From positions 1 through 33,794 of the IMG/VR virus record IMGVR_UViG_3300021131_000031: a stretch of 33,794 nucleotides of DNA; one strand, 5' to 3'. The stretch is from a virus. The translations under genes were made by a program, and so were the position numbers. Shown one piece after another: positions 6,406 to 14,394 of this stretch. Positions within the stretch are counted from its first letter, which is position 1, and each line of letters begins with the position of its first letter. A model generated the notes under the pieces. It made no database searches and was not told where the DNA came from. It saw only the letters and a list, made by a program, of their open reading frames with translations.

Positions 6406-6605
6406 CTAAAGAAGAAATCAGAGATATGGTAAAAGAGGCTGATTTGGATTGGCATACAGGTTGGACATTGGAAGATGATGCGCCAAACAGATTTGAAACC
6501 TTTGCAAAACTGGTAGCAGAAAAAGAACGTGAGGCGTGTGCTGAATTGATACCTCCGCAATATTTTCATTTTCGTGATTGGATACGAGCAAGGGAACAAG
6601 AATGA
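6402..6605 (+). CDS. Hypothetical protein with EREACAE motif, 67 aa
   Basis: ATG 6402 sits in an ATGA overlap. It carries KEREACAELIPPQYFHF and ends DWIRAREQE, a partial paralogue of the 90-aa protein at 5803. Function unknown. Confidence 0.62.
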   Translation: MTKEEIRDMVKEADLDWHTGWTLEDDAPNRFETFAKLVAEKEREACAELIPPQYFHFRDWIRAREQE

Positions 6606-6937
6606 TTAAAGATACAGCGGTACAAATACTTTTGGAACACTTTAGCGAAGGCATGGTACGCACTATTGTTGATGCTATTGCTAAAGATGAAGCATTAGAA
6701 AAAAAAGATGAGCCTGTGGCGTGGGGCATGGAAACAGACGGTCTTATCTATGATGTAATCTGTCCTGACGAACATGAGCGTGAAGAAGGCGAATACAACA
6801 TACCTCTCTACACCACTACAAAACGCACATGGGTAGGACTGACGGATGAGGATAGATATGAATTTGCAGCGGCCACATATAGTTGGGAAGAATTGCTTAT
6901 TGCGGCAGAAACCAAGCTAAAAGAAAAAAACACTTGA
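6602..6937 (+). CDS. Hypothetical protein, 111 aa
   Basis: ATG 6602 overlaps the previous stop (ATGA). The middle, DEPVAWGMETDGLIYDVICP then YNIPLYTT, resembles a short module seen in many unrelated small phage proteins; the C-terminus starts TWVGLTDEDRYEF. It ends the early operon, and its stop codon overlaps a TTGACA promoter element. Function unknown. Confidence 0.65.
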   Translation: MIKDTAVQILLEHFSEGMVRTIVDAIAKDEALEKKDEPVAWGMETDGLIYDVICPDEHEREEGEYNIPLYTTTKRTWVGLTDEDRYEFAAATYSWEELLIAAETKLKEKNT

Positions 6938-6964
6938 CAAACCCAAAATGTGATATAGTGTAAT
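6934..6964 (+). promoter_or_regulatory. Promoter ahead of the 112-aa gene
   Basis: A consensus TTGACA at 6934-6939 is followed by TATAGTGTAAT at 6954-6964. The exact -10 is ambiguous: TAGTGT gives a 16-nt spacer and TGTAAT gives 19. It lies in the only sizeable gap of this region and faces the gene at 7011. Confidence 0.6.
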
Positions 6965-7010
6965 TGCTACAAAGTGTAGTGTTTTTTGCAAAGAAACAAA
7001 GGAATCAATC

Positions 7011-7349
7011 ATGGGATATCCCAAAATGGAAAAGTTGCCGATGGGCGCTAAATCATCCGATCGCACCGGCGAAAAGAAAGTTAGCGTGCCCAAAGAGGAT
7101 AGAGAAATGTTTGTGCCGGGCGCATCGGGCGAGAAAATCCCCAAAGGCGCATTGTCTAGCGACACAAGCGGAGAGCGCCGCCGCCCAATCGAGGGTGGTG
7201 TTGGCATGGGAAAAATGGATGGAATCGGTGCGCGTGAATCCAAGCACATGGGGCACCACGATGGCCGTTTGGGCGAAATGAACACGGGTAGCCGTGAACA
7301 CGTTGCCTACGAACACAAACGCGCCGATCACGTTCAAGATTCAATGTAA
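7011..7349 (+). CDS. Hypothetical Gly/charged protein, 112 aa
   Basis: Starts MGYPKMEKLPMGAKSSDRTG with an AAAGGA ribosome site. Very hydrophilic, rich in Gly, Lys, Glu and His, and probably disordered. Two GEK/GER segments (SGEKIPKGALSSDTSGERRR) look like degenerate internal repeats. It is the only gene between a strong promoter and a 12-bp hairpin, so it may be expressed separately and highly. Role unknown. Confidence 0.65.
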   Translation: MGYPKMEKLPMGAKSSDRTGEKKVSVPKEDREMFVPGASGEKIPKGALSSDTSGERRRPIEGGVGMGKMDGIGARESKHMGHHDGRLGEMNTGSREHVAYEHKRADHVQDSM

Positions 7350-7352
7350 AGC

Positions 7353-7389
7353 GAAATGCCCCAACGTCTAGAACACATTGGGGCATTTC
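7353..7389 (+). terminator. Long hairpin after the 112-aa gene
   Basis: GAAATGCCCCAA (7353-7364) pairs perfectly with TTGGGGCATTTC (7378-7389), a 12-bp stem with a 13-nt loop. It begins 3 nt after the stop codon. The AT flank of the stem supplies a short UUU only, so termination may be partial. Confidence 0.65.
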
Positions 7390-7418
7390 TAACCACAGAA
7401 ACTAAGAGGGTAGTTAAT

Positions 7419-7667
7419 ATGGCTGAAGACAATTGTAAATCATGCCGGTTTTACTTAGGCCACGATATTGGTAGTTGCCGGCGTTATCCGGATTTCAAAA
7501 CCCGTAGCCAAAATGAATGGTGCGGTGAATTTGCAGAGAAGCTCTTGGTGATAGCAGTTGCCGAGAATTTGCCCGAGGTTAAACCCTTGGGCGTTTTTTC
7601 AGCTTTAGGCATGAGTGAACCAACTATGCCGGCACCCAAGCGTGGGAGGCCACGGAAAAATGATTAA
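7419..7667 (+). CDS. Small zinc-finger plus AT-hook protein
   Basis: 82 residues from ATG 7419 with an AGAGGG ribosome site. The N-terminus has four cysteines, C-x2-C and two more in SCRRYP and EWCGEF, consistent with a zinc site. The C-terminus PKRGRPRKND is a clean AT-hook, the minor-groove binding motif centred on RGRP. Together they suggest a small DNA-binding protein, perhaps a regulator or nucleoid-type factor. It overlaps the GroES-like gene by 8 nt. Confidence 0.68.
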   Translation: MAEDNCKSCRFYLGHDIGSCRRYPDFKTRSQNEWCGEFAEKLLVIAVAENLPEVKPLGVFSALGMSEPTMPAPKRGRPRKND

Positions 7668-7935
7668 GCCACTAAGAGACAAGATATTTGTAAAGCCAAT
7701 CCAACGAATTCAAACCGATTTGTGGATACAGACGGCGGAGGCACCAACGGTTGGCCACATAACGGCGTTGGGCGATGATGCGGCCGATCAAGGGCTAAGT
7801 GTTGGGGATAAGATTTATTTCGGCACACTAGCCAAAGATTACAAAGACGAATATCTTAAATACCAAGAATTAAAAGATGAAAATATCATTGTAATGTCAT
7901 GGCAAGATGTGTGTTTTGTTGAGGAGATGGAATAA
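7660..7935 (+). CDS. GroES-like co-chaperonin
   Basis: 91 residues from ATG 7660. The pattern IKPLRDKIFVKP at the start, VGHITALGDD, LSVGDKIYFG and the end IIVMSWQDVCFVEE follow the Cpn10 beta-barrel order. A mobile-loop-like stretch, QRIQTDLWIQTAEAPT, sits where GroES binds GroEL. Phage co-chaperonins (T4 gp31 is the best known) adapt the host GroEL to fold the coat protein; that role is inferred. The capsid genes lie downstream. Confidence 0.75.
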   Translation: MIKPLRDKIFVKPIQRIQTDLWIQTAEAPTVGHITALGDDAADQGLSVGDKIYFGTLAKDYKDEYLKYQELKDENIIVMSWQDVCFVEEME

Positions 7936-8078
7936 TGCCGTTAATTAAATCAATCAAACCCGAGGCGTTCAAAAAGAACATCAAGGCGGAATTAAAAGCC
8001 GGCAAGCCAATCAAGCAAGCCGTGGCGATCGCGTATTCAGAAAAGCGTGAGGCGGTCAAGAAACCAAAAAAGAAATGA
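7935..8078 (+). CDS. Small basic protein, DUF6496-like
   Basis: 47 residues, coupled by TAATG to the GroES-like gene and by ATGA to the ParB-like gene. Reads MPLIKSIKPEAFKKNIKAEL and contains KQAVAIAYSEKREA, a short element I associate with small phage proteins of the DUF6496 type. Highly basic, may bind nucleic acid. Function unknown. Confidence 0.6.
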   Translation: MPLIKSIKPEAFKKNIKAELKAGKPIKQAVAIAYSEKREAVKKPKKK

Positions 8079-8584
8079 TACAAATCAAGGAAAAGCTGGT
8101 ATCAGAGCTAATTCCTTATGTAAAAAACAGTCGCACGCATTCTGACGAACAGGTTGCACAAATAGCGGCAAGCATAAAGGAATTTGGCTGGACTAACCCA
8201 ATACTTATTGATGGCGAAAACGGCATCATAGCTGGGCATGGAAGGGTCATGGCCGCTAGAAAGCTAAAGTACGACAAAGTACCAACAATTGAGCTAAAAG
8301 ACTTAACTGAAACCCAAAAGAAGGCTTACATAATTGCTGACAACAAACTTGCATTAAATGCTGGCTGGGATAATGAAGTTCTAAAGATTGAAATATCAGA
8401 TTTACTTGCAGACGGGTTTACCCTTAGTGTTTTGGGTTTTGATACCGATGAACTGCAAAAGCTGTTAGATGTGCCAGACTTTGAGCCTGCAACGCAAGAT
8501 GACCAAAGCAAATTAGACGAACTAGAACCTAAATGGATTGCTTGCCCACATTGCGGGAAAGAATTTGATGCAAGACAAACCTAG
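8075..8584 (+). CDS. ParB-like nuclease-domain protein with C-terminal zinc ribbon
   Basis: 169 residues. Residues 1-100 form a ParB/sulfiredoxin-type domain: IPYVKNSRTHSDEQV, NPILIDGENG and the AGHGR motif (53-57) with RVMAARKL after it. In many phages this domain is fused to an adenine or cytosine DNA methylase; here the fusion partner is absent and the protein ends with a CPHCGKEFD knuckle. The next gene, overlapping by 17 nt, is Mom-like, so the pair may act together in DNA modification. ParB-domain proteins can also bind CTP or cut DNA; which applies is unknown. Confidence 0.82.
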   Translation: MIQIKEKLVSELIPYVKNSRTHSDEQVAQIAASIKEFGWTNPILIDGENGIIAGHGRVMAARKLKYDKVPTIELKDLTETQKKAYIIADNKLALNAGWDNEVLKIEISDLLADGFTLSVLGFDTDELQKLLDVPDFEPATQDDQSKLDELEPKWIACPHCGKEFDARQT

Positions 8585-9275
8585 CCTAAAAATTGATTGG
8601 GCAAGCCATGAATCGGCTAAGTATGCTTGCACTAACTGGCATTACAGCAAATGTGTGCCTGTGTTCAAGTGTGTTCGCATAGGGGTTTGGGAAAACGATA
8701 AATTTATTGGCGTTGTTTTATTTGGACAGGGTGCAACACCTGAAATTGGTTCGCCATATAAATTGAAACAAATTGAGATATGTGAACTAACAAGGATTGC
8801 TCTTACCAAACACATAACGCCAGTTTCTAGAATATTGTCTATTGCGTTTAAGTTTTTGCACAAGAGTTCACCAAATCTAAGAATGATTGTTTCATTTGCA
8901 GATGAAGGTCAAGGCCATCATGGTGGAATCTATCAAGCAACAAATTGGATTTATACGGGTGGTGCTGAGACACACGCTTATTTAGTAAACGGCGTACAAT
9001 ACCATCCAAAATCATTACATTCAAAATACGGCGTAGGTGGTCAATCTATACCGTGGTTGCAAAAGAATGTAGACAAAAATGCAAAACGGATTATTTCTGG
9101 ATTCAAACACAGATATTTGATGCCGCTTGATGATGACATGAAGAATCAAGTAGCAAAGTTAGCAAAGCCTTATCCTAAGCGTGTGAAGCAGGCGATGGTC
9201 GATTCCCTCGACACAGCGGCGGTGCATCACCGACCCACACGCTCCATATTGGCAGAAGTAACCGAAAATGCTTAA
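8568..9275 (+). CDS. Mom-like DNA adenine modification protein
   Basis: 235 residues from ATG 8568; an upstream in-frame codon at 8538 has less support. It matches the Mom family by eye: NWHYSKCVPV (23-32), GVWENDKFIGVVLFG (39-53), CELTRIAL (72-79), VSFADEGQGHHGGIYQATNW (108-127) and KSLHSKYG. Mom of phage Mu is a GNAT-like enzyme that converts adenines to a carbamoylmethyl form and protects phage DNA from restriction. This phage likely does something related to its own genome. The preceding ParB-like protein may assist. AT-richer codon use than the terminase genes suggests separate acquisition. Confidence 0.85.
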   Translation: MQDKPSLKIDWASHESAKYACTNWHYSKCVPVFKCVRIGVWENDKFIGVVLFGQGATPEIGSPYKLKQIEICELTRIALTKHITPVSRILSIAFKFLHKSSPNLRMIVSFADEGQGHHGGIYQATNWIYTGGAETHAYLVNGVQYHPKSLHSKYGVGGQSIPWLQKNVDKNAKRIISGFKHRYLMPLDDDMKNQVAKLAKPYPKRVKQAMVDSLDTAAVHHRPTRSILAEVTENA

Positions 9276-9290
9276 ATTCCCCTTAATAAA

Positions 9291-9638
9291 ATGAATAGAG
9301 AACATATTGTTACAGATGAGCATAAAAAGCTAGTGGAAAGTACTAGCGGATTAGGCTTGCCTCACGAACAGATAGCAATTCTTGTGGGGATAGACGATAA
9401 AACGCTACGTAAGTATTACCGCACTGAGCTTGATCTAGGCAAAGCTAAAGCCAATGGCCAGATCGCCAAGACGTTATTCAGCAAGGCGATTGCTGGAGAT
9501 ACCACTTCTTTGATCTGGTGGACTAAAGCGCAGATGCGTTGGTCTGAAACGGTCAAACAAGAGTTAACTGGTGAAGATGGATCGCCATTATTATCGGGTA
9601 TTCAGGTGTCTTTTGTAAAGCCCAATGACCCAAGCTAA
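9291..9638 (+). CDS. terS: Probable terminase small subunit
   Basis: 115 residues. The N-terminal half looks like a helix-turn-helix (LPHEQIAILVGIDDKTLRKY), followed by ELDLGKAKANGQIAKTLF and IWWTKAQMRWSE, a combination often found in genes directly before the large terminase. TerS recognises the packaging site and regulates TerL. It overlaps the terL gene by 14 nt. Sequence similarity between small terminases is low, so position carries much of the call. Confidence 0.7.
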   Translation: MNREHIVTDEHKKLVESTSGLGLPHEQIAILVGIDDKTLRKYYRTELDLGKAKANGQIAKTLFSKAIAGDTTSLIWWTKAQMRWSETVKQELTGEDGSPLLSGIQVSFVKPNDPS

Positions 9639-10884
9639 CATAGATTTTCCTCTTAAGTTGCAATGCCTATTCCAATCGGCACGTTATAAAGTGCTTTGGG
9701 GAGGGCGAGGAGGGGCCAAATCTTGGGGGATTGCAAGGGCGCTATTGATCATTGGCGCGAATAAAGCCACACGCGTGTTGTGTGCGCGTGAATTCCAAAC
9801 ATCCATTAGGGATTCCGTTCACAAGCTACTATGCGATCAAATTGGCGCAATGGGGCTAACGGATTTCTATGAAATAACCGATAGAACAATCCGCGGCAAG
9901 AATGGATCGGAATTTAACTTTGTTGGGTTGAAAAACAATGTGGCCAACGTGAAAAGCTATGAGGGCGTTGACATTTGTTGGGTGGAGGAGGCGCAATCGG
10001 TTAGTGGCCGATCATGGGCAACGCTAATTCCAACGATCCGCAAAGAGCAATCAGAAATATGGGTTTCATTCAATCCGGAATTGGAAAGTGATGAAACTTA
10101 CCAACGATTCGTGTTGCACCCGCCGGAAAATGCTATTGTGCAAAAGATCAATTGGTCTGATAACCCTTGGTTTCCGGATGTATTGCGGCAAGAAAAAGAT
10201 GCGCTAAAGAATCGTGATCCAGAGGCTTACAACATGGTTTGGGAGGGAATTTGCCGCCAAACCGTGGATGGGGCCATATTCGCCAAAGAAATTCAATTGG
10301 CCGATCTACAAGAAAGAATTGGCAAAGTGCCCTATGACGCGATGAAACCCGTTCACGTTGTCTTTGACTTGGGATGGGCGGATGCCACGGCGCTATGGTT
10401 TGTGCAATTCGTGGGCATGGAAACGCGCCTTATCCGCTATTTTGAGACAAGCCAAGAGACAATGAGTGCTATTTTGGCCAAGATGCAAACGTTTGGCTAT
10501 GTTTTTGACACACTATGGTTGCCACACGATGCGGAAAACAAGACACTAGCCGCGGCTGGTCGATCCATCGAGGAAATAGTGCGGGCGGCCGGCTATAAGA
10601 CGCGAATCATACCGCGCACGCCCATTGTGGATTCAATTAACGCGGCACGAACGATTTTTAGTAATTGTTATTTCGATAGAATAAATTGCGCCGATGGGCT
10701 ACAATGCCTTAGACACTATCGCTATGAGGTTGATCCGGATACAAAACAGTTTAGCCGCACGCCCCTACATGATCAGTATTCGCACGGTGCCGATGCTTTC
10801 AGAATGTTGGGGCTAATGATTCAGGAGCCCAAAAAGATGGTTGTTAAAAAACCCGTTTACGAACCCGCTAATTGGATGGGATGA
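9625..10884 (+). CDS. terL: Terminase large subunit (PBSX-type)
   Basis: 419 residues. The ATPase half has a Walker A GGRGGAKS at 26-33 and a Walker B-like VDICWVEEAQ at 116-125 with E122/E123, then a coupling segment WVSFNPE. The nuclease half has the RNase H-like acidic residues D249 (VVFDLGWAD), D303 (LPHDAENK) and D391 (HGADAF). The protein powers DNA translocation into the procapsid and cuts the concatemer. Length is normal. It overlaps the portal start by 4 nt. Confidence 0.95.
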   Translation: MTQANIDFPLKLQCLFQSARYKVLWGGRGGAKSWGIARALLIIGANKATRVLCAREFQTSIRDSVHKLLCDQIGAMGLTDFYEITDRTIRGKNGSEFNFVGLKNNVANVKSYEGVDICWVEEAQSVSGRSWATLIPTIRKEQSEIWVSFNPELESDETYQRFVLHPPENAIVQKINWSDNPWFPDVLRQEKDALKNRDPEAYNMVWEGICRQTVDGAIFAKEIQLADLQERIGKVPYDAMKPVHVVFDLGWADATALWFVQFVGMETRLIRYFETSQETMSAILAKMQTFGYVFDTLWLPHDAENKTLAAAGRSIEEIVRAAGYKTRIIPRTPIVDSINAARTIFSNCYFDRINCADGLQCLRHYRYEVDPDTKQFSRTPLHDQYSHGADAFRMLGLMIQEPKKMVVKKPVYEPANWMG

Positions 10885-12986
10885 ATATGGCCGAAAATCA
10901 AACCGAATTTGATCCGCGTATTGACCTAGCGAAAAAGTTTCTAAAGCTAGCGAATGATGCGGATACTAATAATCGTGCCGAGGCGCTAGAGGACTTAAAG
11001 TTTGCGGCCGGCGATCAATGGCCAGTGGAAATTCAAAATAGCCGTTCACTTGAGGCACGCCCATGCCTAACGATCAACAAAATTGACGCGTATGTGCGTC
11101 AAGTAACCAACCAACAACGTCAGCAACGGCCACGAATCAAGGTTCACGGCATGAATAGTTCGTCCGATGAAAAGGTTGCCGATATCCTAACGGGCATTTG
11201 TCGCCACATCGAGGTGCAATCCGATGCCGATCATGCCTATGACAACGCATTCAATTACGCCGTTAGAATGGGTTTTGGCTATTGGCGCATAGAAACCGAT
11301 TATGTGCGCGAGGATTCCTTTGATCAAGAAATCTACATTAAGCCCATTCACAACCCATTCACCGTCTATTTTGACCCAAATAGCACGTTGCCGGATGGAT
11401 CGGATGCGGAAAAGTGCCTAATTACGCAAGTGGTTAGCAAAGAGGTATTCCGTAAGATGTATCCGGATGCGGATGATGGTGCCGGCTTTACACAACGTGG
11501 CACCGGCGATTCCAATGCCGAATGGGTGATGCGTGAGGATATACGAATAGCCGAATTTTGGTATACGGAGCGCAAGGCGGATAAGCTATGCCTATTAAGC
11601 AATGGTGAAAAAGCATTCCGATCCGATTTGCCCGATCAGGCGGAAATGTTGGCCCGCGGCTTGGTGGTGATTGAGGAAAGGCCATCATTCAAACGCGAGG
11701 TTAAGCAAATCATTTGCACGGGCATGGAAATCTTGGAAGAAGGCAAGTGGGCTAGCAAATATATCCCCATCATTCCGGTCTACGGTGAGGAATTCGTTGT
11801 TGAAAACAAGCGCAAAAAATACGGCTTGGTGCGGATGGCCAAAGACCCACAAAGGATGTATAACTTTTGGAAAACGGCCATTACCGAATCGGTTGCACTA
11901 GCGCCCAAAGCCAAATGGTTGATTGCCGAGGGGCAAGATGAGGGCCACGAAAACGAATGGGCACAGGCAAATATTAAATCCATGCCGGTGTTGCGTTATA
12001 AGCAAAAAGATATTGAGGGTGTGATGGCACCCACGCCCACGCGGATTCAACCGGAATCACCGCCCGCGGGCATTATGGCCGCCGCCGATGGGATTAATAG
12101 CGATATGCAAGCCGTTTTGGGCATTTTTGATCCAAATCAAATGCCAACCGGAAACATAAGCGGCAAGGCGCTAAACGGCCAACAACAACAAATTGATCTA
12201 TCTAATTACCATTATTACGATAATCTAACCCGATCCATCAAGCACACCGCACGCGTGATTCTTGATTTGATCCCCAAAATCTACGATAACGCACGCGTGA
12301 TGCGGATAATTGGCGATGATGGCAAGCCGGATTTGGTGGAAATCAACAAAAAAGGCCAAGACGAACAAGGCGTGGAAAAGATATTAAACGATGTGACGGT
12401 GGGCGAATACGATGTGGTGATGGATACGGGCCCCGGCTACAACAGCAAGCGGATCGAGGCGGTGCAATCAATGATGCCATTGCTAAGTGCCGATCCAAAT
12501 CTAATGAATGTGGCCGGTGATTTGATCTTTAGAAACATGGATTTCCCCGGTGCGGAAACAATTGCAGATCGTTTGGCCGCTAGCAACCCATTGGCACAGA
12601 TTGACGATAAATCGCCCGTGCCGCCACAAGTGCAAATGCAATTGAAACAAAGCCAACAGACAATTCAACAATTACAACAACAGTTGCAAGGAATGCAATT
12701 GATGCTGAAAAACCGTGCGGATGTGGAGCAAATGAAACAAGATGCGGAAACCAAGCGCACCTTGATCAAAGAAACCAACAAAGCCCACGATATTGAATTG
12801 CGCGATCAACAAAAGCATATTGATATGAAGATGCGAACGGATACACAAGCGCATGACACGGTTGTTAAGACACAGACGCAATTAGAAGTGGAACAAATTA
12901 AAGCCCAATTGGCCATTTATCTAAGCCATTTGGATCGGATTAGCGAACGTGAAGCAAAGGCGGAAGCCATAGAAAGGGCCATCTAA
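10881..12986 (+). CDS. P22-like portal protein
   Basis: 701 residues from ATG 10881, which makes an ATGA with the terL stop; ATG 10887 is also possible. The start region (LEDLKFAAGDQWP, RPCLTINKIDAYVRQVTNQQ, RIKVHGMN) and NPFTVYFDPNS are typical of P22-type portals, the dodecameric ring at the capsid vertex for DNA entry and exit. The length is close to P22 gp1 (725). The C-terminus from about residue 580 is a long Gln-rich coiled coil, like the barrel helix region of this family. It overlaps the next gene by 1 nt. Confidence 0.92.
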   Translation: MNMAENQTEFDPRIDLAKKFLKLANDADTNNRAEALEDLKFAAGDQWPVEIQNSRSLEARPCLTINKIDAYVRQVTNQQRQQRPRIKVHGMNSSSDEKVADILTGICRHIEVQSDADHAYDNAFNYAVRMGFGYWRIETDYVREDSFDQEIYIKPIHNPFTVYFDPNSTLPDGSDAEKCLITQVVSKEVFRKMYPDADDGAGFTQRGTGDSNAEWVMREDIRIAEFWYTERKADKLCLLSNGEKAFRSDLPDQAEMLARGLVVIEERPSFKREVKQIICTGMEILEEGKWASKYIPIIPVYGEEFVVENKRKKYGLVRMAKDPQRMYNFWKTAITESVALAPKAKWLIAEGQDEGHENEWAQANIKSMPVLRYKQKDIEGVMAPTPTRIQPESPPAGIMAAADGINSDMQAVLGIFDPNQMPTGNISGKALNGQQQQIDLSNYHYYDNLTRSIKHTARVILDLIPKIYDNARVMRIIGDDGKPDLVEINKKGQDEQGVEKILNDVTVGEYDVVMDTGPGYNSKRIEAVQSMMPLLSADPNLMNVAGDLIFRNMDFPGAETIADRLAASNPLAQIDDKSPVPPQVQMQLKQSQQTIQQLQQQLQGMQLMLKNRADVEQMKQDAETKRTLIKETNKAHDIELRDQQKHIDMKMRTDTQAHDTVVKTQTQLEVEQIKAQLAIYLSHLDRISEREAKAEAIERAI

Positions 12987-13393
12987 TGCCATTAGTAACA
13001 AGTGAAAATCGTGATGAATTTATTGCCAAAGAAATGGCAAAAAAACAAACACCTAAACAACATGAATCCGTTAATTTGCCTGAAATTGGTGAAAAGGCTA
13101 ATGTTGTTCAAAGTCACAAAGAACGAAATTGGCAAAGTGCTAATGCAATGCGTCAATCTTTAGAAAATACATTATTTACTGGTGAAAGATTAAAACAATT
13201 CAAGCCAGGTGAATGGAAAAGAAACGATCCAAAATTTTATGGTGAAGAAATGGAATCACCGCCTAAAGATATAAATAAGTGGAAACACATGGTAACTAGT
13301 TACCATCATCCTAAACATGGTGAACATCATATTGTTACAAGTAATGACAAACGTGGCCACACTATTACGCATTACGAAAAACGTAAAGATTGA
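12986..13393 (+). CDS. Hypothetical protein, 135 aa, between portal and scaffold
   Basis: Coupled to the portal by TAATG. Hydrophilic, His- and Lys-rich at the C-terminus (MVTSYHHPKHGEHHIVTSND). No family recognised. Base use is richer in A and T at third positions than the portal gene, suggesting a later insertion. The TTGACA of the scaffold promoter overlaps its last codons. Confidence 0.62.
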   Translation: MPLVTSENRDEFIAKEMAKKQTPKQHESVNLPEIGEKANVVQSHKERNWQSANAMRQSLENTLFTGERLKQFKPGEWKRNDPKFYGEEMESPPKDINKWKHMVTSYHHPKHGEHHIVTSNDKRGHTITHYEKRKD

Positions 13394-13418
13394 CAAAGTA
13401 ATGATTTCGTGTAAAGAT
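13390..13418 (+). promoter_or_regulatory. Promoter for scaffold and capsid genes
   Basis: A consensus TTGACA at 13390-13395 is followed after 16-17 nt by TAAAGAT (13412-13418), a moderate -10. The downstream leader has an inverted repeat ACCTTAC/GTAAGGT at 13427-13442. It would allow strong expression of the scaffold and coat genes. Confidence 0.5.
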
Positions 13419-13469
13419 TACACAAAACCTTACCCGTAAGGTATACGGGGTTAATTCTTAGGGAAACCT

Positions 13470-14360
13470 ATGTCGGAAAAAGAAGCGGGCCAAGTGCTCA
13501 CAAGCGAGAATGCGGCGGAATTTTATGCAAATCGTTTAGGTTTAGCTGATCGTGCGGATGATGTGGCGGTTGAGGAAACTCCCGAGCCATTGCCCGAGGC
13601 GGCCAAGAATGAACCGGCGGAGCAAGAGGATGCCAAACCCGCAGAGGAAAAGAAGGCTAACCCAAAGTTAGAAAAAAGATTTTCCGAATTGACGAAACAA
13701 CGCGAGGCGGCGAAGGCGGAGGCGGAAGCGGAACGCCAACAAAGGCAAGCGTTGGAGGAAAGGTTAAGGTCATTTGAGCAACAGGCGGCACCACAAAGGC
13801 CGAGCGTTGATCAGGAACCGCAACCGGGGCAATTTACGGATGCGTTTGAATATGCAAAGGCATTGGCACAATATTCAACCGAAACGGCACTAGCGCAACG
13901 GGATAAACAAGAGGCGGAGAAAATTGCTAATGTGGAAAGACAAAAGGTTATCCAATCTTGGTCATCCAAATTAGAAAAAGCCAAAGCCGATTTGCCCGAT
14001 TACGATGAAATGGTTTCAACGGCGAATGTGGTTGTTTCCGATGATATCCGCGATTCTATTTTGGAATCTGATGTGGGGCCAAGAATCCTATATCACTTGG
14101 CGGAGGATTTGGAATTTGCACAAAAGCTAGCGGCCATGCCAACCCGTAAAGCCTTGCTTGAATTGGGAAAATTGGAAAAGCTATACGAGCGGGCGGAGCC
14201 GGCAAAAGAGACTGCGGTGAAGACAAGTAAAGCACCCGCACCGGTGCGCGGATTGAAACCAAGTGGTGGTGTTGCGGATATTCCCATTAATTCTAGTGGC
14301 GAATTTCACGGAACATATCAGGCGTGGAAAGAGGCAAGGCGGGCGGGAAAAATTCGATAA
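13470..14360 (+). CDS. Scaffolding-type protein
   Basis: 296 residues with TAGGGA as ribosome site. The order is an acidic, Pro/Glu-rich disordered N-terminus (1-60), a Lys/Glu/Ala coiled coil (about 62-112, LEKRFSELTKQREAAKAEAE), a helical middle and a basic C-terminus ending WKEARRAGKIR. Scaffold proteins of P22-like phages are helical with a basic C-terminal coat-binding end. Position between portal and coat supports the call. No protease gene is adjacent. Confidence 0.78.
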   Translation: MSEKEAGQVLTSENAAEFYANRLGLADRADDVAVEETPEPLPEAAKNEPAEQEDAKPAEEKKANPKLEKRFSELTKQREAAKAEAEAERQQRQALEERLRSFEQQAAPQRPSVDQEPQPGQFTDAFEYAKALAQYSTETALAQRDKQEAEKIANVERQKVIQSWSSKLEKAKADLPDYDEMVSTANVVVSDDIRDSILESDVGPRILYHLAEDLEFAQKLAAMPTRKALLELGKLEKLYERAEPAKETAVKTSKAPAPVRGLKPSGGVADIPINSSGEFHGTYQAWKEARRAGKIR

Positions 14361-14394
14361 TGTTTTTTAATTTAACAAAGAAAGGGAAATTGTC

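Noticed and set aside
6917-7386. Several minus-strand open frames opposite the 112-aa gene
   Set aside because: The plus strand has promoter, ribosome site, gene and hairpin in order. The minus frames have none of these.
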